From positions 1 to 64,000 of the forward strand of contig NZ_VAUW01000006.1 of assembly GCF_005771495.1 (NCBI RefSeq): DNA of 64,000 bases, given 5' to 3'. The stretch comes from Maribacter sp. ACAM166. GTDB lineage: Bacteria; Bacteroidota; Bacteroidia; Flavobacteriales; Flavobacteriaceae. The notes below the pieces were generated by a model, which saw only the letters and a list, made by a program, of their open reading frames with translations, was not told the DNA's origin and searched no databases. Below are positions 43,519 to 54,927 of the stretch, one piece after another. Within the stretch, counting starts at the first letter, position 1; the number at the start of each line of letters is the position of its first letter. The position numbers and the translations under genes are program-made.

Positions 43519-46281
43519 CTATTCTTCCTTTTCACCCTCAACACGTTGTATAGCGTCAGTAGATGACCACTCCTCGTTAACTTTATGATTGTTTGGAATG
43601 TCATTAGCATAAAATAGCGCGTTGAATAATGAACGATAGGTACCCATTGGTTGTCCTCGCCATTGGGGCTGAAAGCCAAAGAGCACTACGTGACCTTTTT
43701 TATAGTGAACATCTAAAGCTGCCGCATTGTTGTTCATATATTCTTCGCCAACTAAATAACCGGATAAGAGGGGCGAGCCTTTTTCTTGATACCGAGCAAG
43801 AACCTCGCCTTTAAAACCTTCTTTGGTTTGAAATACCGGACTATCAAATACAAAAACACTTGATTTTTCGGGCATTCCGGCCATTACAGGATGTTGGTTA
43901 TTGTTTTCTACTTCCATGATTGAACCTCCAGTGAAAAATGCGCTTCTTTCTACATCTTTAATATTGTTTCTTACCGGTAAGTGAAGAGCGTTAATGGCAA
44001 AATCACTGCTTTTATTAAGACAGACCAATGTTCCACCTTCGCTTACAAATGATTCAATGTTACGAGTACCTTTTCCGCTAAGTCCACCTGCATATTGTGG
44101 GGGCGCCATTCCTTTTTGAAAACCGTTTTCAATAACGCCAGGTCCTTCTGAAGCCATTAGAATTACATCAAACCGATCATTCAACGTACCATTGACAACA
44201 TCGGTATTCCTAATTATAGTATACGGAATTCCAAAACTATCTAAAAGCCACCTTGTCCAACCCATATCCATACTCGCCGTCCAAGGGTCGTAAACCGCAA
44301 TTCGCGATGTAAGTTTTGTTTTGGATGAACTAGACCTAAGCAAACCATTAACGGCGTACTCTTTTATCCATGTTTGAATTTGTGAACGATTTGCATTTTT
44401 AATACCATATGATTGCGTTTTTGAATCATAGAGTAGTGGCAAGCCTTTATTCATTGCTTCTCCAACCACCCTAAATGTATTATTCTCTTTAGGATTTAAA
44501 AATAACGTTCCACCACTCCCTTTAACTGAACCTGGCAAAGGCACAATGCCTGCTGCAACTTCATTTGTATTAAAACCGGCTCCACCAACAAAATCAACCT
44601 TACTAAGGTCTCCTTGTCCCTCTTGGTCAGCATCTAAAGCGATGCCTTTTACCGGAATTAACGCTTCGTTAAGCGCTTCTGTTAAAGGAGACATCGCCGC
44701 AATCACTTCTAATTCCATTTGATAGGGTAAGGTCCAACCGGCTGCATCATAAGGTTGTTCTAAAGGTCCATCTGGTGATTCTCTCAAATCTGGGTATTCT
44801 TGAACATCCATTAACTGGCGCACCAACTCACCAAATTCTTGGGCCATAGGTATTACCCAAGTTCCCTTTGGATAATTCATGCCTTCAAAAAGAATTGCTT
44901 TATCTAACTGAGAAATTTTAACACCATTAAAAGCTAATCTTCTTAGTAATTCCACTGGGCGAACGGGATCCCGTTGCTTTTGTTTTATGAAATACGCATA
45001 TGGGGGTTCTTGCTTGTATTTTTCTATAACACCAATGCCCGATTGATATTTGTTAAATAGGAGTGTCTCTTTGTATTTCGAGGCATAGTCTAAAACTGCA
45101 ATAGAAGCGGTCTGCATATATTGCATGGCATCTTTTAATCGCCACCAGCCACCTTTCCATGGGCTTGAATAAAGAGACTCTACCCTTAAGTCGGCCCTAT
45201 CTTTTGGGAAATCACGTATAGTGTAAAGGTGTGGTGTTGCGAATCGGTAGAGTGCAGTTTCTGTCCAAAAAGAGGGGATGTTTTGCATAACAGGCATATA
45301 GTCTATGTAACCTGGGTACCAAGCGTCAAAACCTTTGCCCATATGCACGGCACCCGGCAGTCCTTCAGTTTCAAGTTCCTGCGCTATTGCCATTCCGATC
45401 ATATTAACTTCACGGGCAACTATTGGGGGAGTTTGTGGGGCAATTGGTTCAGCAAAAGGAGGCAACCAAATACGTGTGGGAAATGGGGAGGATTGATGGT
45501 GAACATGAATGATGCTTGGCTCCCATTCGCGCCATGTTCGGCCTACCACCCGAGACTCTAATTGATTCAACATATAGGCATCACGATTATTATCATGACC
45601 AACATACTTTTGATACAACCAGGGTGTTGGTGCTGTTTCATACGGTGTTCCAACATTACCCAAGTACCAATTTGCAATGATATCTTGTCCATCAGGATTA
45701 AGGGAGGGCCATAACACAAGAATGACATTATCTAAAATGACCTTGAACTTCTTTTCATCTGCCTTGCTTACCAATTCGTGGGCTAACGTAATAATGTGCT
45801 GTGCACCCGCAACTTCAGAGGCATGTAATCCACCGCTTATATCAACAATCGCTTTCCCTTCTTCAGCAAGTTGTTTTGCCATTTCTCGACTTAGCCCCTG
45901 TGGGTGAGCAAGTTGTTGTGAAATCGATTTATAATGCTCAACCTTTTTAAGGTTTTCGGGTGATGATATCAACACATAGTTCCAGTCCCTACCTTCTGAG
46001 GTTTTGCCAGCATAGCGCATTTCCACCAAGTCACTTGCTTCGGCTAGCTTTTTAAAGTATGTAATGGATTGTTGGTAAGTGGCCAAATGAAAATCGGACC
46101 CTATTTCAAAACCTATCACATCATTAGGATTTGGTATATTTTGTGCGTGTATTTTAGATGTTCCAATTAGAAACAATAACAAAGCGGAACAAAACGGTAT
46201 TAAAGAGTAAGCACGTGTACCAAAGCTTATTAAAAAAGTGGAAATTTTGGATAAAGCTGTTAAAGATGATTTACAGAGCAT
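43519..46281 (-). CDS. M14-family zinc carboxypeptidase, secreted
   Basis: A 920-residue exported metallopeptidase. The signal peptide is PFCSALLLFLIGTSKIHAQ, after a long N-terminal extension, so the start may be further in. The M14 domain covers about 50-400. Zinc ligands His and Glu are in GGLHASEVAGA, the substrate Arg region in GHDNNRDAYMLNQ, and the third ligand His in SIIHVHHQSSP. The remaining ~500 residues include a glutamine-amidotransferase-like Rossmann part (VILMASEGPGVIE, FVSEGGTLVCLN), a combination common in Bacteroidota. It probably degrades proteins in the periplasm or outside. It is divergent from katG. Confidence 0.88.
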   Translation of the reverse strand: MLCKSSLTALSKISTFLISFGTRAYSLIPFCSALLLFLIGTSKIHAQNIPNPNDVIGFEIGSDFHLATYQQSITYFKKLAEASDLVEMRYAGKTSEGRDWNYVLISSPENLKKVEHYKSISQQLAHPQGLSREMAKQLAEEGKAIVDISGGLHASEVAGAQHIITLAHELVSKADEKKFKVILDNVILVLWPSLNPDGQDIIANWYLGNVGTPYETAPTPWLYQKYVGHDNNRDAYMLNQLESRVVGRTWREWEPSIIHVHHQSSPFPTRIWLPPFAEPIAPQTPPIVAREVNMIGMAIAQELETEGLPGAVHMGKGFDAWYPGYIDYMPVMQNIPSFWTETALYRFATPHLYTIRDFPKDRADLRVESLYSSPWKGGWWRLKDAMQYMQTASIAVLDYASKYKETLLFNKYQSGIGVIEKYKQEPPYAYFIKQKQRDPVRPVELLRRLAFNGVKISQLDKAILFEGMNYPKGTWVIPMAQEFGELVRQLMDVQEYPDLRESPDGPLEQPYDAAGWTLPYQMELEVIAAMSPLTEALNEALIPVKGIALDADQEGQGDLSKVDFVGGAGFNTNEVAAGIVPLPGSVKGSGGTLFLNPKENNTFRVVGEAMNKGLPLLYDSKTQSYGIKNANRSQIQTWIKEYAVNGLLRSSSSKTKLTSRIAVYDPWTASMDMGWTRWLLDSFGIPYTIIRNTDVVNGTLNDRFDVILMASEGPGVIENGFQKGMAPPQYAGGLSGKGTRNIESFVSEGGTLVCLNKSSDFAINALHLPVRNNIKDVERSAFFTGGSIMEVENNNQHPVMAGMPEKSSVFVFDSPVFQTKEGFKGEVLARYQEKGSPLLSGYLVGEEYMNNNAAALDVHYKKGHVVLFGFQPQWRGQPMGTYRSLFNALFYANDIPNNHKVNEEWSSTDAIQRVEGEKEE

Positions 46282-46471
46282 TGCGAAAGGTTTTAGTTGG
46301 TATCGCTAATGTATTAATAAAGAATCTTTCTCCTTTCTAAAATCTCAATTAAAGAAGAAAATTTAGGATATCGAAAAAATTATGGAAGAATAAAATGTCA
46401 CTTGATAATTCGATAATAGAAGGGTTGATTAAGTTTGAAAACACGCCATAGGTTTTATCTATCGATAATGA

Positions 46472-48784
<2,313 letters not shown>

Positions 48785-48815
48785 GGAATAAAGTAGATTT
48801 TATTTTGCATAAACC

Positions 48816-48847
48816 AAGGCAGCTCTAAACGGGGCTGCCTTTTTTTT
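48816..48847 (+). terminator. Intrinsic terminator after katG
   Basis: AAGGCAGC pairs with GCTGCCTT around a loop and is followed by a run of eight or more T. It is a textbook rho-independent terminator 31 bp after the katG stop. Confidence 0.88.
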
Positions 48848-48933
48848 ATCATGGTAATGAGCTAGAAATGTAACATCTGAAATTTGAGGAAATAGAACAT
48901 TAACAACAATGATGTGTAAACGAGTTGTTTAAT

Positions 48934-49293
48934 TTAGGGAAATGTCTGACCAAAGGTCAATAAGTTACTGTCGGGGTCTACTAAAGAAAATTCCTTTTGA
49001 CCCCATGGTTTAACCTCTAGTTTTCCATTAGGATGAATAGGCACCTTGTTTTTTGATAACAATCGGTATACTGTGTCTGTTTGATTTGTTCTAATATAGA
49101 GCTGACCATAATTTTCTAGTGTGTCTAGTCCCTTAAATAAGAAAAAATGAATTTGAATATTGTCTTTTTCAACCATTAAATACTCAGGATAATCAGTAGT
49201 TCCAAATTCATTAAATCCTAGAAAATTAATATAATAATCTCTAGTAACAGCCTTGTTCCGCATTGGTAATTTCGGATTTATGGAAACTAACAT
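48934..49293 (-). CDS. VOC-family (glyoxalase/bleomycin-resistance-like) protein
   Basis: A 119-residue protein of the vicinal oxygen chelate superfamily with two paired beta-alpha-beta modules. The first module (SINPKLPMRNKAVTRDYYIN, then FLGF) and the closing WGQKEFSLVDPDSNLLTFGQ are classic for the bleomycin-binding/BLMT-like subgroup. Such proteins either sequester a drug or are metal enzymes. Which of these applies is not evident, and potential metal ligands are sparse. It converges on katG's terminator. Confidence 0.85.
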   Translation of the reverse strand: MLVSINPKLPMRNKAVTRDYYINFLGFNEFGTTDYPEYLMVEKDNIQIHFFLFKGLDTLENYGQLYIRTNQTDTVYRLLSKNKVPIHPNGKLEVKPWGQKEFSLVDPDSNLLTFGQTFP

Positions 49294-49552
49294 TTAATAT
49301 CTTTTTATAGTTGTAACTTGATTTAAAGGTAACTTTTATAATAAAAGAACAAACAATAATAGAGGGCACTTTTTTTAGATAAGATATATGTGAGAGGTTA
49401 TAATCTGATGAATTTCCCATGCTTTCACCATGATTTTTAGGTTTTTTTGATAGTACTTTGTTCATTGTTACTGTAACAATTAGCAATAAATTGCTACCAA
49501 TGCTAAGAAGGCTTTTACTATCTTTCAATATTAACTATAAAATCAAAACACC

Positions 49553-50482
49553 ATGGGAGCGTTCATTTGGATTCCAATCGTAATTTTTGTGATTATTACA
49601 GTCCTTTCAGGAGTATTTATTGTAAAACAGCAGACGGCTGTTTTAATTGAAACGTTTGGAAGGTTCACGAGTGTACGTCATTCAGGTATTCAATTTAAAA
49701 TTCCGTTTGCACAACGAATTGCCGCACGAGTTGGTTTAAAAATTCAACAGTTAGATGTGATTATAGAAACGAAAACGCTTGATGATGTTTTTGTCAAAAT
49801 AAAGGTTTCTGTTCAATATGTAGTCATTAGGGAAAAAGTGTATGACGCTTTTTATAAATTGGAATATCCCCATGAACAAATTACATCGTACGTGTTTGAT
49901 GTGGTACGGGCAGAAGTGCCAAAAATGAAATTAGATGATGTTTTTGTAAGGAAAAATGACATTGCAATTGCTGTTAAATCTGAACTGCAAGAGGCAATGT
50001 TGGATTATGGATTTGATATCATTAAAACATTGGTAACTGATATTGACCCTGACGCCCAAGTTAAAGAGGCCATGAACCGTATAAATGCATCTGAGCGACA
50101 AAAAACAGCCGCACAGTTTGAAGGTGATGCTGCCCGTATATTAATAGTTGAAAAGGCAAAGGCTGAAGCTGAAAGTAAACGTTTACAAGGAATGGGTATT
50201 GCAGACCAAAGAAGAGAGATTGCTCGTGGGTTGGAAGAATCTGTTGAGGTACTGAACAAGGTCGGCATTAATTCACAAGAGGCTTCTGCGTTGATTGTAG
50301 TTACGCAACATTACGACACGTTACAAAGCATAGGAGAAGCCACGAATACCAATTTAATTTTATTGCCAAATTCCCCGCAGGCTGGAAGTGATATGTTAAA
50401 TAATATGGTGGCTAGTTTTACGGCAAGCAATATGATTGGCGAAAGCATGAAAAAATCGCAAAAACCAAAACCGAAAGAGTAA
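49553..50482 (+). CDS. SPFH-domain (stomatin/prohibitin-like) membrane protein
   Basis: A 309-residue protein with one N-terminal membrane helix (WIPIVIFVIITVLSGVFIV) and an SPFH domain (about 30-190: QQTAVLIETFGRFTSVRHSG, IDPDAQVKEAMNRINASERQ). An Ala/Glu-rich coiled coil follows (AARILIVEKAKAEAESKR), then a tail ending SQKPKPKE. Such proteins form large ring or cage assemblies in the membrane and influence proteases and membrane domains. No NfeD-type partner gene is beside it. It ends at its own strong terminator. Confidence 0.9.
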   Translation: MGAFIWIPIVIFVIITVLSGVFIVKQQTAVLIETFGRFTSVRHSGIQFKIPFAQRIAARVGLKIQQLDVIIETKTLDDVFVKIKVSVQYVVIREKVYDAFYKLEYPHEQITSYVFDVVRAEVPKMKLDDVFVRKNDIAIAVKSELQEAMLDYGFDIIKTLVTDIDPDAQVKEAMNRINASERQKTAAQFEGDAARILIVEKAKAEAESKRLQGMGIADQRREIARGLEESVEVLNKVGINSQEASALIVVTQHYDTLQSIGEATNTNLILLPNSPQAGSDMLNNMVASFTASNMIGESMKKSQKPKPKE

Positions 50483-50509
50483 ACTAAAGTTGTAAAATGT
50501 CATTTCATA

Positions 50510-50548
50510 AAAAACGCCCAGAAACTATTAAGTATCTGGGCGTTTTTG
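50510..50548 (+). terminator. Intrinsic terminator after the SPFH gene
   Basis: AAAAACGCCCAGA and its complement TCTGGGCGTTTTT form a 13-bp stem around a loop of about 13 nt, followed by T-rich sequence. The A tract on the left makes it potentially bidirectional. Confidence 0.88.
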
Positions 50549-50604
50549 TTTAGGTTCTCAGAGTTAAGGACAAAAATTACTTAACGAACCCCTAAAGCAA
50601 CCGA

Positions 50605-50638
50605 GGAACAACGTAAAACACGTTCCACACACATGTGG
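50605..50638. other. Two mutually exclusive small hairpins between terminators
   Basis: GGAAC (50605-50609) can pair with GTTCC (50622-50626), and CCACA (50625-50629) with TGTGG (50634-50638). Both stems need the same CC at 50625-50626, so only one can form at a time. The segment is enclosed between two strong terminators in a 280-bp spacer with no open frame. It could be part of a small RNA or of the glnS transcript end; the evidence is structural only. Confidence 0.3.
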
Positions 50639-50644
50639 TTTAAA

Positions 50645-50691
50645 AACACAAAAAAGCCCTTAAGATGGAGTTCTAAGGGCTTTTTTGTGTT
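50645..50691. terminator. Strong bidirectional terminator for glnS
   Basis: A perfect 18-bp stem: the arm ending GCCCTTA at 50662 and the arm starting TAAGGGC at 50674 are exact complements including the A6/T6 tracts and ACAC/GTGT ends. It lies about 70 bp past the glnS stop on the minus strand. Confidence 0.88.
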
Positions 50692-50763
50692 AGAAAATTT
50701 AATGCTACGTAGTGTATTCAATACCTAAAACGTAGACCCTAAATTCACTATAAATAAAGTAGG

Positions 50764-52449
50764 TTACTTCTTTTCTTGAACTTTTGCCCAAGAGTCTCTC
50801 AACCCTACCGTTCTATTAAAAATAAGTTTTTCTGCAGTGGTATCAGGATCAACACAAAAATATCCGATTCGTTGAAATTGAAAACGATCACCTGATTTTG
50901 CGTTTTTGAGTGCAGGTTCAACATATCCTGTAATAACACTTAAAGAATCTGGATTTATAAAATCTAAGAAATCTTTGTCTTTATGTGTATCTGGACTCTC
51001 ATCTGTAAAAAGGCGATCATACAAGCGAATTTCTGTTGGAACTGCATGTGCTATAGAAACCCAATGCAAGGTGCCTTTTACTCGACGCAAACTTTCTTCT
51101 GTACCACTGCCACTCTTACTTTTTGGGTCATACGTACATTGAACCTCTATAATATTCCCTTCGGTATCTTTGGTGCAAGACTCAGCCTTAATGATGTAAC
51201 CGTTTTTTAAACGAACTTCTCCACCCAATTTTAAACGGAAGAATTTCTTGTTTGCAGCTTCCTTAAAATCTTCTTGTTCGATATATAATTCCCTAGAGAA
51301 AGGCAATTCTCTTGAACCTGCGGTTTCATCTTCTGGTGAGTTTTCAGCTTCCAGCCATTCAGTTTCACCTTCTTGATAATTGGTGATTACCAATTTTAAC
51401 GGATTCAAAACACCCATTACCCTATGGGTGGTTTTATTCAAATGTTCGCGAATATTGAATTCAAGTAGGGATACATCAATTAGATTATCTCGTTTTGCAA
51501 TACCTATTGTATCAACGAAATTTCGAATGGATTCTGAGGTATACCCCCTTCTACGCAACCCTGAGATGGTTGGCATTCTTGGGTCATCCCATCCGGTAAC
51601 ATGTCCTTGTTCTACCAATTGTAGTAATTTACGTTTACTAACGATAGTGTGGCTTAAGTTGCGTCGCGCAAATTCACGTTGTTTAGGGCGTATGTTTTTA
51701 GTAGTATATACTTGATCTAGAAACCAATCGTAGAGCTCACGGTGCATTGCAAATTCTAACGTACAAAACGAGTGCGAAACTTGTTCGATATAGTCACTTT
51801 CCCCATGAGTCCAGTCGTACATAGGATAAATACACCAATCGGTATTAGTACGGTGATGAGCTTTATGAAGTATTCTATACATAATTGGATCCCTCATTAA
51901 CATATTCGCTGAGGCCATATCGATTTTAGCCCGCAGAACATGAGTGCCTTCTTTGAATTCTCCACTTTTCATTTTTTCGAACAGGGTAAGATTCTCTTCA
52001 ACGGTGCGATTTCGATTTGGACCATTGACCCCTGGTTCCGTTGGCGTACCTTTTTGTTCTGCCATGTCTTCAGATGATTGGTCATCTACATAGGCCTTGC
52101 CATCTTTAATTAAATGAACTGCCCAATCATGAAGTTGCTGGAAATAATCTGAGGCATACCGTTCGGTATCCCACTTAAAGCCTAACCATTCCACATCTTT
52201 TTTAATGGCATCTACATACTCTTGTTCCTCTTTTGCCGGGTTGGTATCATCAAACCTTAGGTTAACAGGGGCATTGTAGCGTAGCCCTAACCCAAAATTC
52301 AGGCAAATAGAACTGGCGTGTCCAATGTGCAGATAACCATTGGGCTCTGGTGGAAAACGAAAACGAAGTTCGTCTCTGGTATACCCATTCTCTAAGTCTT
52401 CCTCTACAAGTTGTTCTATAAAATTCAAAGACTTTGATGTCTCGCTCAT
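50764..52449 (-). CDS. glnS: Glutaminyl-tRNA synthetase
   Basis: A 561-residue class I synthetase that charges tRNA-Gln directly. The HIGH motif is in RFPPEPNGYLHIGHASSICLN, the KMSKS-type loop in HTIVSKRKLLQLVEQG, and the glutamine/ATP pocket in YPMYDWTHGESDYIEQVSHS. The C-terminal anticodon-binding beta barrels (about 340-555) are complete. Length is normal. With gltX also present, the cell has separate enzymes for Glu and Gln. It is divergent from the sprC gene. Confidence 0.97.
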   Translation of the reverse strand: MSETSKSLNFIEQLVEEDLENGYTRDELRFRFPPEPNGYLHIGHASSICLNFGLGLRYNAPVNLRFDDTNPAKEEQEYVDAIKKDVEWLGFKWDTERYASDYFQQLHDWAVHLIKDGKAYVDDQSSEDMAEQKGTPTEPGVNGPNRNRTVEENLTLFEKMKSGEFKEGTHVLRAKIDMASANMLMRDPIMYRILHKAHHRTNTDWCIYPMYDWTHGESDYIEQVSHSFCTLEFAMHRELYDWFLDQVYTTKNIRPKQREFARRNLSHTIVSKRKLLQLVEQGHVTGWDDPRMPTISGLRRRGYTSESIRNFVDTIGIAKRDNLIDVSLLEFNIREHLNKTTHRVMGVLNPLKLVITNYQEGETEWLEAENSPEDETAGSRELPFSRELYIEQEDFKEAANKKFFRLKLGGEVRLKNGYIIKAESCTKDTEGNIIEVQCTYDPKSKSGSGTEESLRRVKGTLHWVSIAHAVPTEIRLYDRLFTDESPDTHKDKDFLDFINPDSLSVITGYVEPALKNAKSGDRFQFQRIGYFCVDPDTTAEKLIFNRTVGLRDSWAKVQEKK

Positions 52450-52529
52450 GTCGTTTTATTTCAGTCTACAAAAGTAGCAAAATTGCCTGAACTAGGAGGT
52501 TTAAAATAAATACACCTTATTTTAAATGA

Positions 52530-52597
52530 GTTTCACAACATAAATGTTCCTTCCGACAACAATAAATTCCATTTCACCGTTATAAATAACATATTTG
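52530..52597 (+). promoter_or_regulatory. Bipartite upstream element plus ATATTTG box, copy 1 (sprC)
   Basis: GTTTCACAACATAAATG (52530-52546), a 9-nt spacer, ACAACAATAAATT (52556-52568), then after 22 nt ATATTTG (52591-52597). The same arrangement with the same spacings occurs upstream of sprB. The ATATTTG word resembles the end of the Bacteroidota -7 box. It lies 77 bp upstream of the sprC ATG. Confidence 0.6.
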
Positions 52598-52673
52598 ACT
52601 ATGAATTGACGGCGAAACAAAAATGTTATTAACCGACTTTTCAACCGTAGTGGCCCCATAACTACAAATACTT

Positions 52674-54920
52674 ATGAAAACTTTTACCAAAAATTTCGTT
52701 TTTAGCGTAATATGTATGCTTTTTAGTGTCACACAGTTAATGTCACAGGCAATAGTAATAAACGCACCAGAACCAGCAGATAACCCCAATTTAGCAGGTA
52801 ATTCGCCTTGGACAGCAGTTTGTGCTGGAAATGGCGGGTTCAATGAATATTATGTCAACATTACCTGGGCAGGAACCGTGAATACGGGAAACGATTTTGT
52901 TTTAGAACTGTCGGATGCCAATGGTAGCTTTACAAGTACTGAAACTTTGCTGACAATAACGGATCAAAATTCTGTTAATAATTTTGATGTTAGTTTTTCA
53001 ATTCCAACCACTACAAGAGGTCAGGGGTATAAGATGCGAGTACGTAGTACCGACCCTGTAAAGGTGGGTACGGCTTCTCCAACTTTTAACATGTACTACA
53101 TGGATGTCACCAGTAGTCTTAACATTAGCGAAACAGGTGACGGGGTTCCTCCTGGCAGTGTGTGTAGTACAGGACCAATTTCATTACAGGTAGATAATAT
53201 TAGTAATCCTGAAACCTATCAGTATATTTGGTATCGTAGTGGTACTGAAATTGTCGGAGAAAAAGGACATACACTTTCTGTTACTCAAACAGGTATGTAT
53301 AATGCCTATGTCGATTACGGTCCTATTTGTACGGGATCAGGAAATACAGATTCTAATATTGTTGATGTAAACATAGGTGCATCAGGAAACGGAATTGCAA
53401 TTACCAACCCAACTAATACATCTCTTTGTAGTACAGATGCCGAAACATTAAGTATTAATAAAACGGAAACTGATTGGAATTACCAATGGTATAAAGATGG
53501 TGCGGCTATTTTAGGCGCTATGGGAACTTCGTATACTGTTAACGCATCCACTACTGGGTTTGAAGGAGATTATGTTGTTGAGATTGCCGGGACAGGAATA
53601 TGTAATGAACAATCAGCAGTAGTAACGATAACGAATGCAGAGGCCTATACGGTAACTGTTGATAATGATATCAATTTAATTTTATTACCATCGCAAACAC
53701 AAAGTTTATCGATTACTACAACTGCAAATACACCAAGCTTTAAATGGTTCAAAGACGATGTAGAGATAGCGAGTGAAACAAATAGTACGCTAAGCGCTAC
53801 AGAAGCAGGACAGTATTATGCAGAAGTTTCACAAACAGGAGGCTCTTGCGCAATCACTTCAAAAAAATCAGAAACCACAACCCTTGTTTTACCAACTTCT
53901 TTTGAGATGACTATTGATTATACCGATGCGTATGCTGTATGTGAATCGACTAATACGACACTTAGTGTACAAACGATAGGTGCCGTAGCGTCCGATGGCA
54001 CTGTTACAGATGTTACTAGTGCATTGATTAATGTTTTTTCCTATCAATGGAAAAAAGACGGTGTAAATATAGGTGGTGCCAATAGCAAGAATATTAGCCT
54101 GGCTTCAAATGCTGAAAACGGAAGCTATCTTTTGACCGCAACAATTGAAACGTTCAATGAAAGTTCTAATACATTGTCGATAAAACTTCTAACTAATGAA
54201 ATAGTTGCTATCACTAGTTCTGGGACAGTATATTGTTCTTTAGGTGAAACGATTACATTAACGACAGCTACAGATTTAAGCGCAACTAGCTTTGAATGGC
54301 AACTAGATGGTTCTTCGATTAATACAACAGACCTATCTTTTAATGTATCCACCCCAGGAACATATCGATTAGTTTTGGACAGAGATGGTTGTTCTTTACG
54401 TTCAAATGAAATTATTATTTCTCCCTTAGATGAAAATCTAATTACGCTTGATCCAGGCACAGAAATCGTTATAACAGGAGGCACTACCAAAACGGTAACT
54501 GCTAGCGGAGGTTCAGCCTTCAGATGGTTGGATTCCAATTCTATAGAACTTAGCAATTCTGATAGTGTTACTTTTTCTGAGGCAGGTAGTTATACGCTAA
54601 TTGCTTCGATAGATAATTGTGAAATAATAAGACAATTGGAAGTAACGTTATTAGACACATTCAGGGTTCCTAATGTAATTACAGTCAATGGAGATGGTAT
54701 TAATGATCAATGGGTAATCCCGAATTCATATTCTAATAAAGAAGATGTAAATGTGATTATTTATAACGAACAGGGTCAAGAAATTATTAATGAATTTGGT
54801 TATAAAAATAATTGGCCGCAGTCAGCAACTGCGTTCACGAAACAAAATATGGTGTTCTATTACAAGATAAGGAACGCTAGTGAAGTACTCAAACAGGGTA
54901 CTATCACAGTAATACGTTAA
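52674..54920 (+). CDS. sprC: SprC-like gliding-locus protein with Ig-like repeats and T9SS type-B C-terminal domain
   Basis: A 748-residue secreted surface protein. The signal peptide is NFVFSVICMLFSVTQLMSQ. About six Ig-like repeats follow, each with a central Trp strand (YQYIWYRSGTEIVGEKG, YQWYKDGAAILGAMG, FKWFKDDVEIASE, YQWKKDGVNIGGA, FEWQLDGSSI, FRWLDSNSIELSN). The last ~90 residues are a gliding-motility-associated C-terminal domain (FRVPNVITVNGDGINDQWVI, then YNEQGQEIINEFG), which directs export by the type IX secretion system. Order and neighbours match sprC of the sprC-sprD-sprB-sprF locus of Flavobacterium johnsoniae. The gene name is inferred from synteny and architecture. sprD follows after 7 bp. 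Confidence 0.8.
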   Translation: MKTFTKNFVFSVICMLFSVTQLMSQAIVINAPEPADNPNLAGNSPWTAVCAGNGGFNEYYVNITWAGTVNTGNDFVLELSDANGSFTSTETLLTITDQNSVNNFDVSFSIPTTTRGQGYKMRVRSTDPVKVGTASPTFNMYYMDVTSSLNISETGDGVPPGSVCSTGPISLQVDNISNPETYQYIWYRSGTEIVGEKGHTLSVTQTGMYNAYVDYGPICTGSGNTDSNIVDVNIGASGNGIAITNPTNTSLCSTDAETLSINKTETDWNYQWYKDGAAILGAMGTSYTVNASTTGFEGDYVVEIAGTGICNEQSAVVTITNAEAYTVTVDNDINLILLPSQTQSLSITTTANTPSFKWFKDDVEIASETNSTLSATEAGQYYAEVSQTGGSCAITSKKSETTTLVLPTSFEMTIDYTDAYAVCESTNTTLSVQTIGAVASDGTVTDVTSALINVFSYQWKKDGVNIGGANSKNISLASNAENGSYLLTATIETFNESSNTLSIKLLTNEIVAITSSGTVYCSLGETITLTTATDLSATSFEWQLDGSSINTTDLSFNVSTPGTYRLVLDRDGCSLRSNEIIISPLDENLITLDPGTEIVITGGTTKTVTASGGSAFRWLDSNSIELSNSDSVTFSEAGSYTLIASIDNCEIIRQLEVTLLDTFRVPNVITVNGDGINDQWVIPNSYSNKEDVNVIIYNEQGQEIINEFGYKNNWPQSATAFTKQNMVFYYKIRNASEVLKQGTITVIR

Positions 54921-54927
54921 GCTCGTC

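Noticed and set aside
43369-43566. Plus-strand frame of 65 codons before the end of the M14 peptidase gene
   Set aside because: It overlaps the peptidase stop end and an inverted repeat, and the residues look non-protein-like.
49241-49528. Minus-strand frame of 95 codons upstream of the VOC gene
   Set aside because: It overlaps the start of the VOC gene, has no recognisable pattern and probably covers only promoter DNA of the VOC and SPFH genes.
50617-50640. CGTTCCACACACATGTGG as a third parS-like site
   Set aside because: It lacks the CACGTG centre and symmetric arms of parS; only the two exact copies flanking mnmG qualify.
52580-52843. Minus-strand frame over the start of sprC
   Set aside because: It is an antisense shadow of the sprC signal peptide and upstream region.
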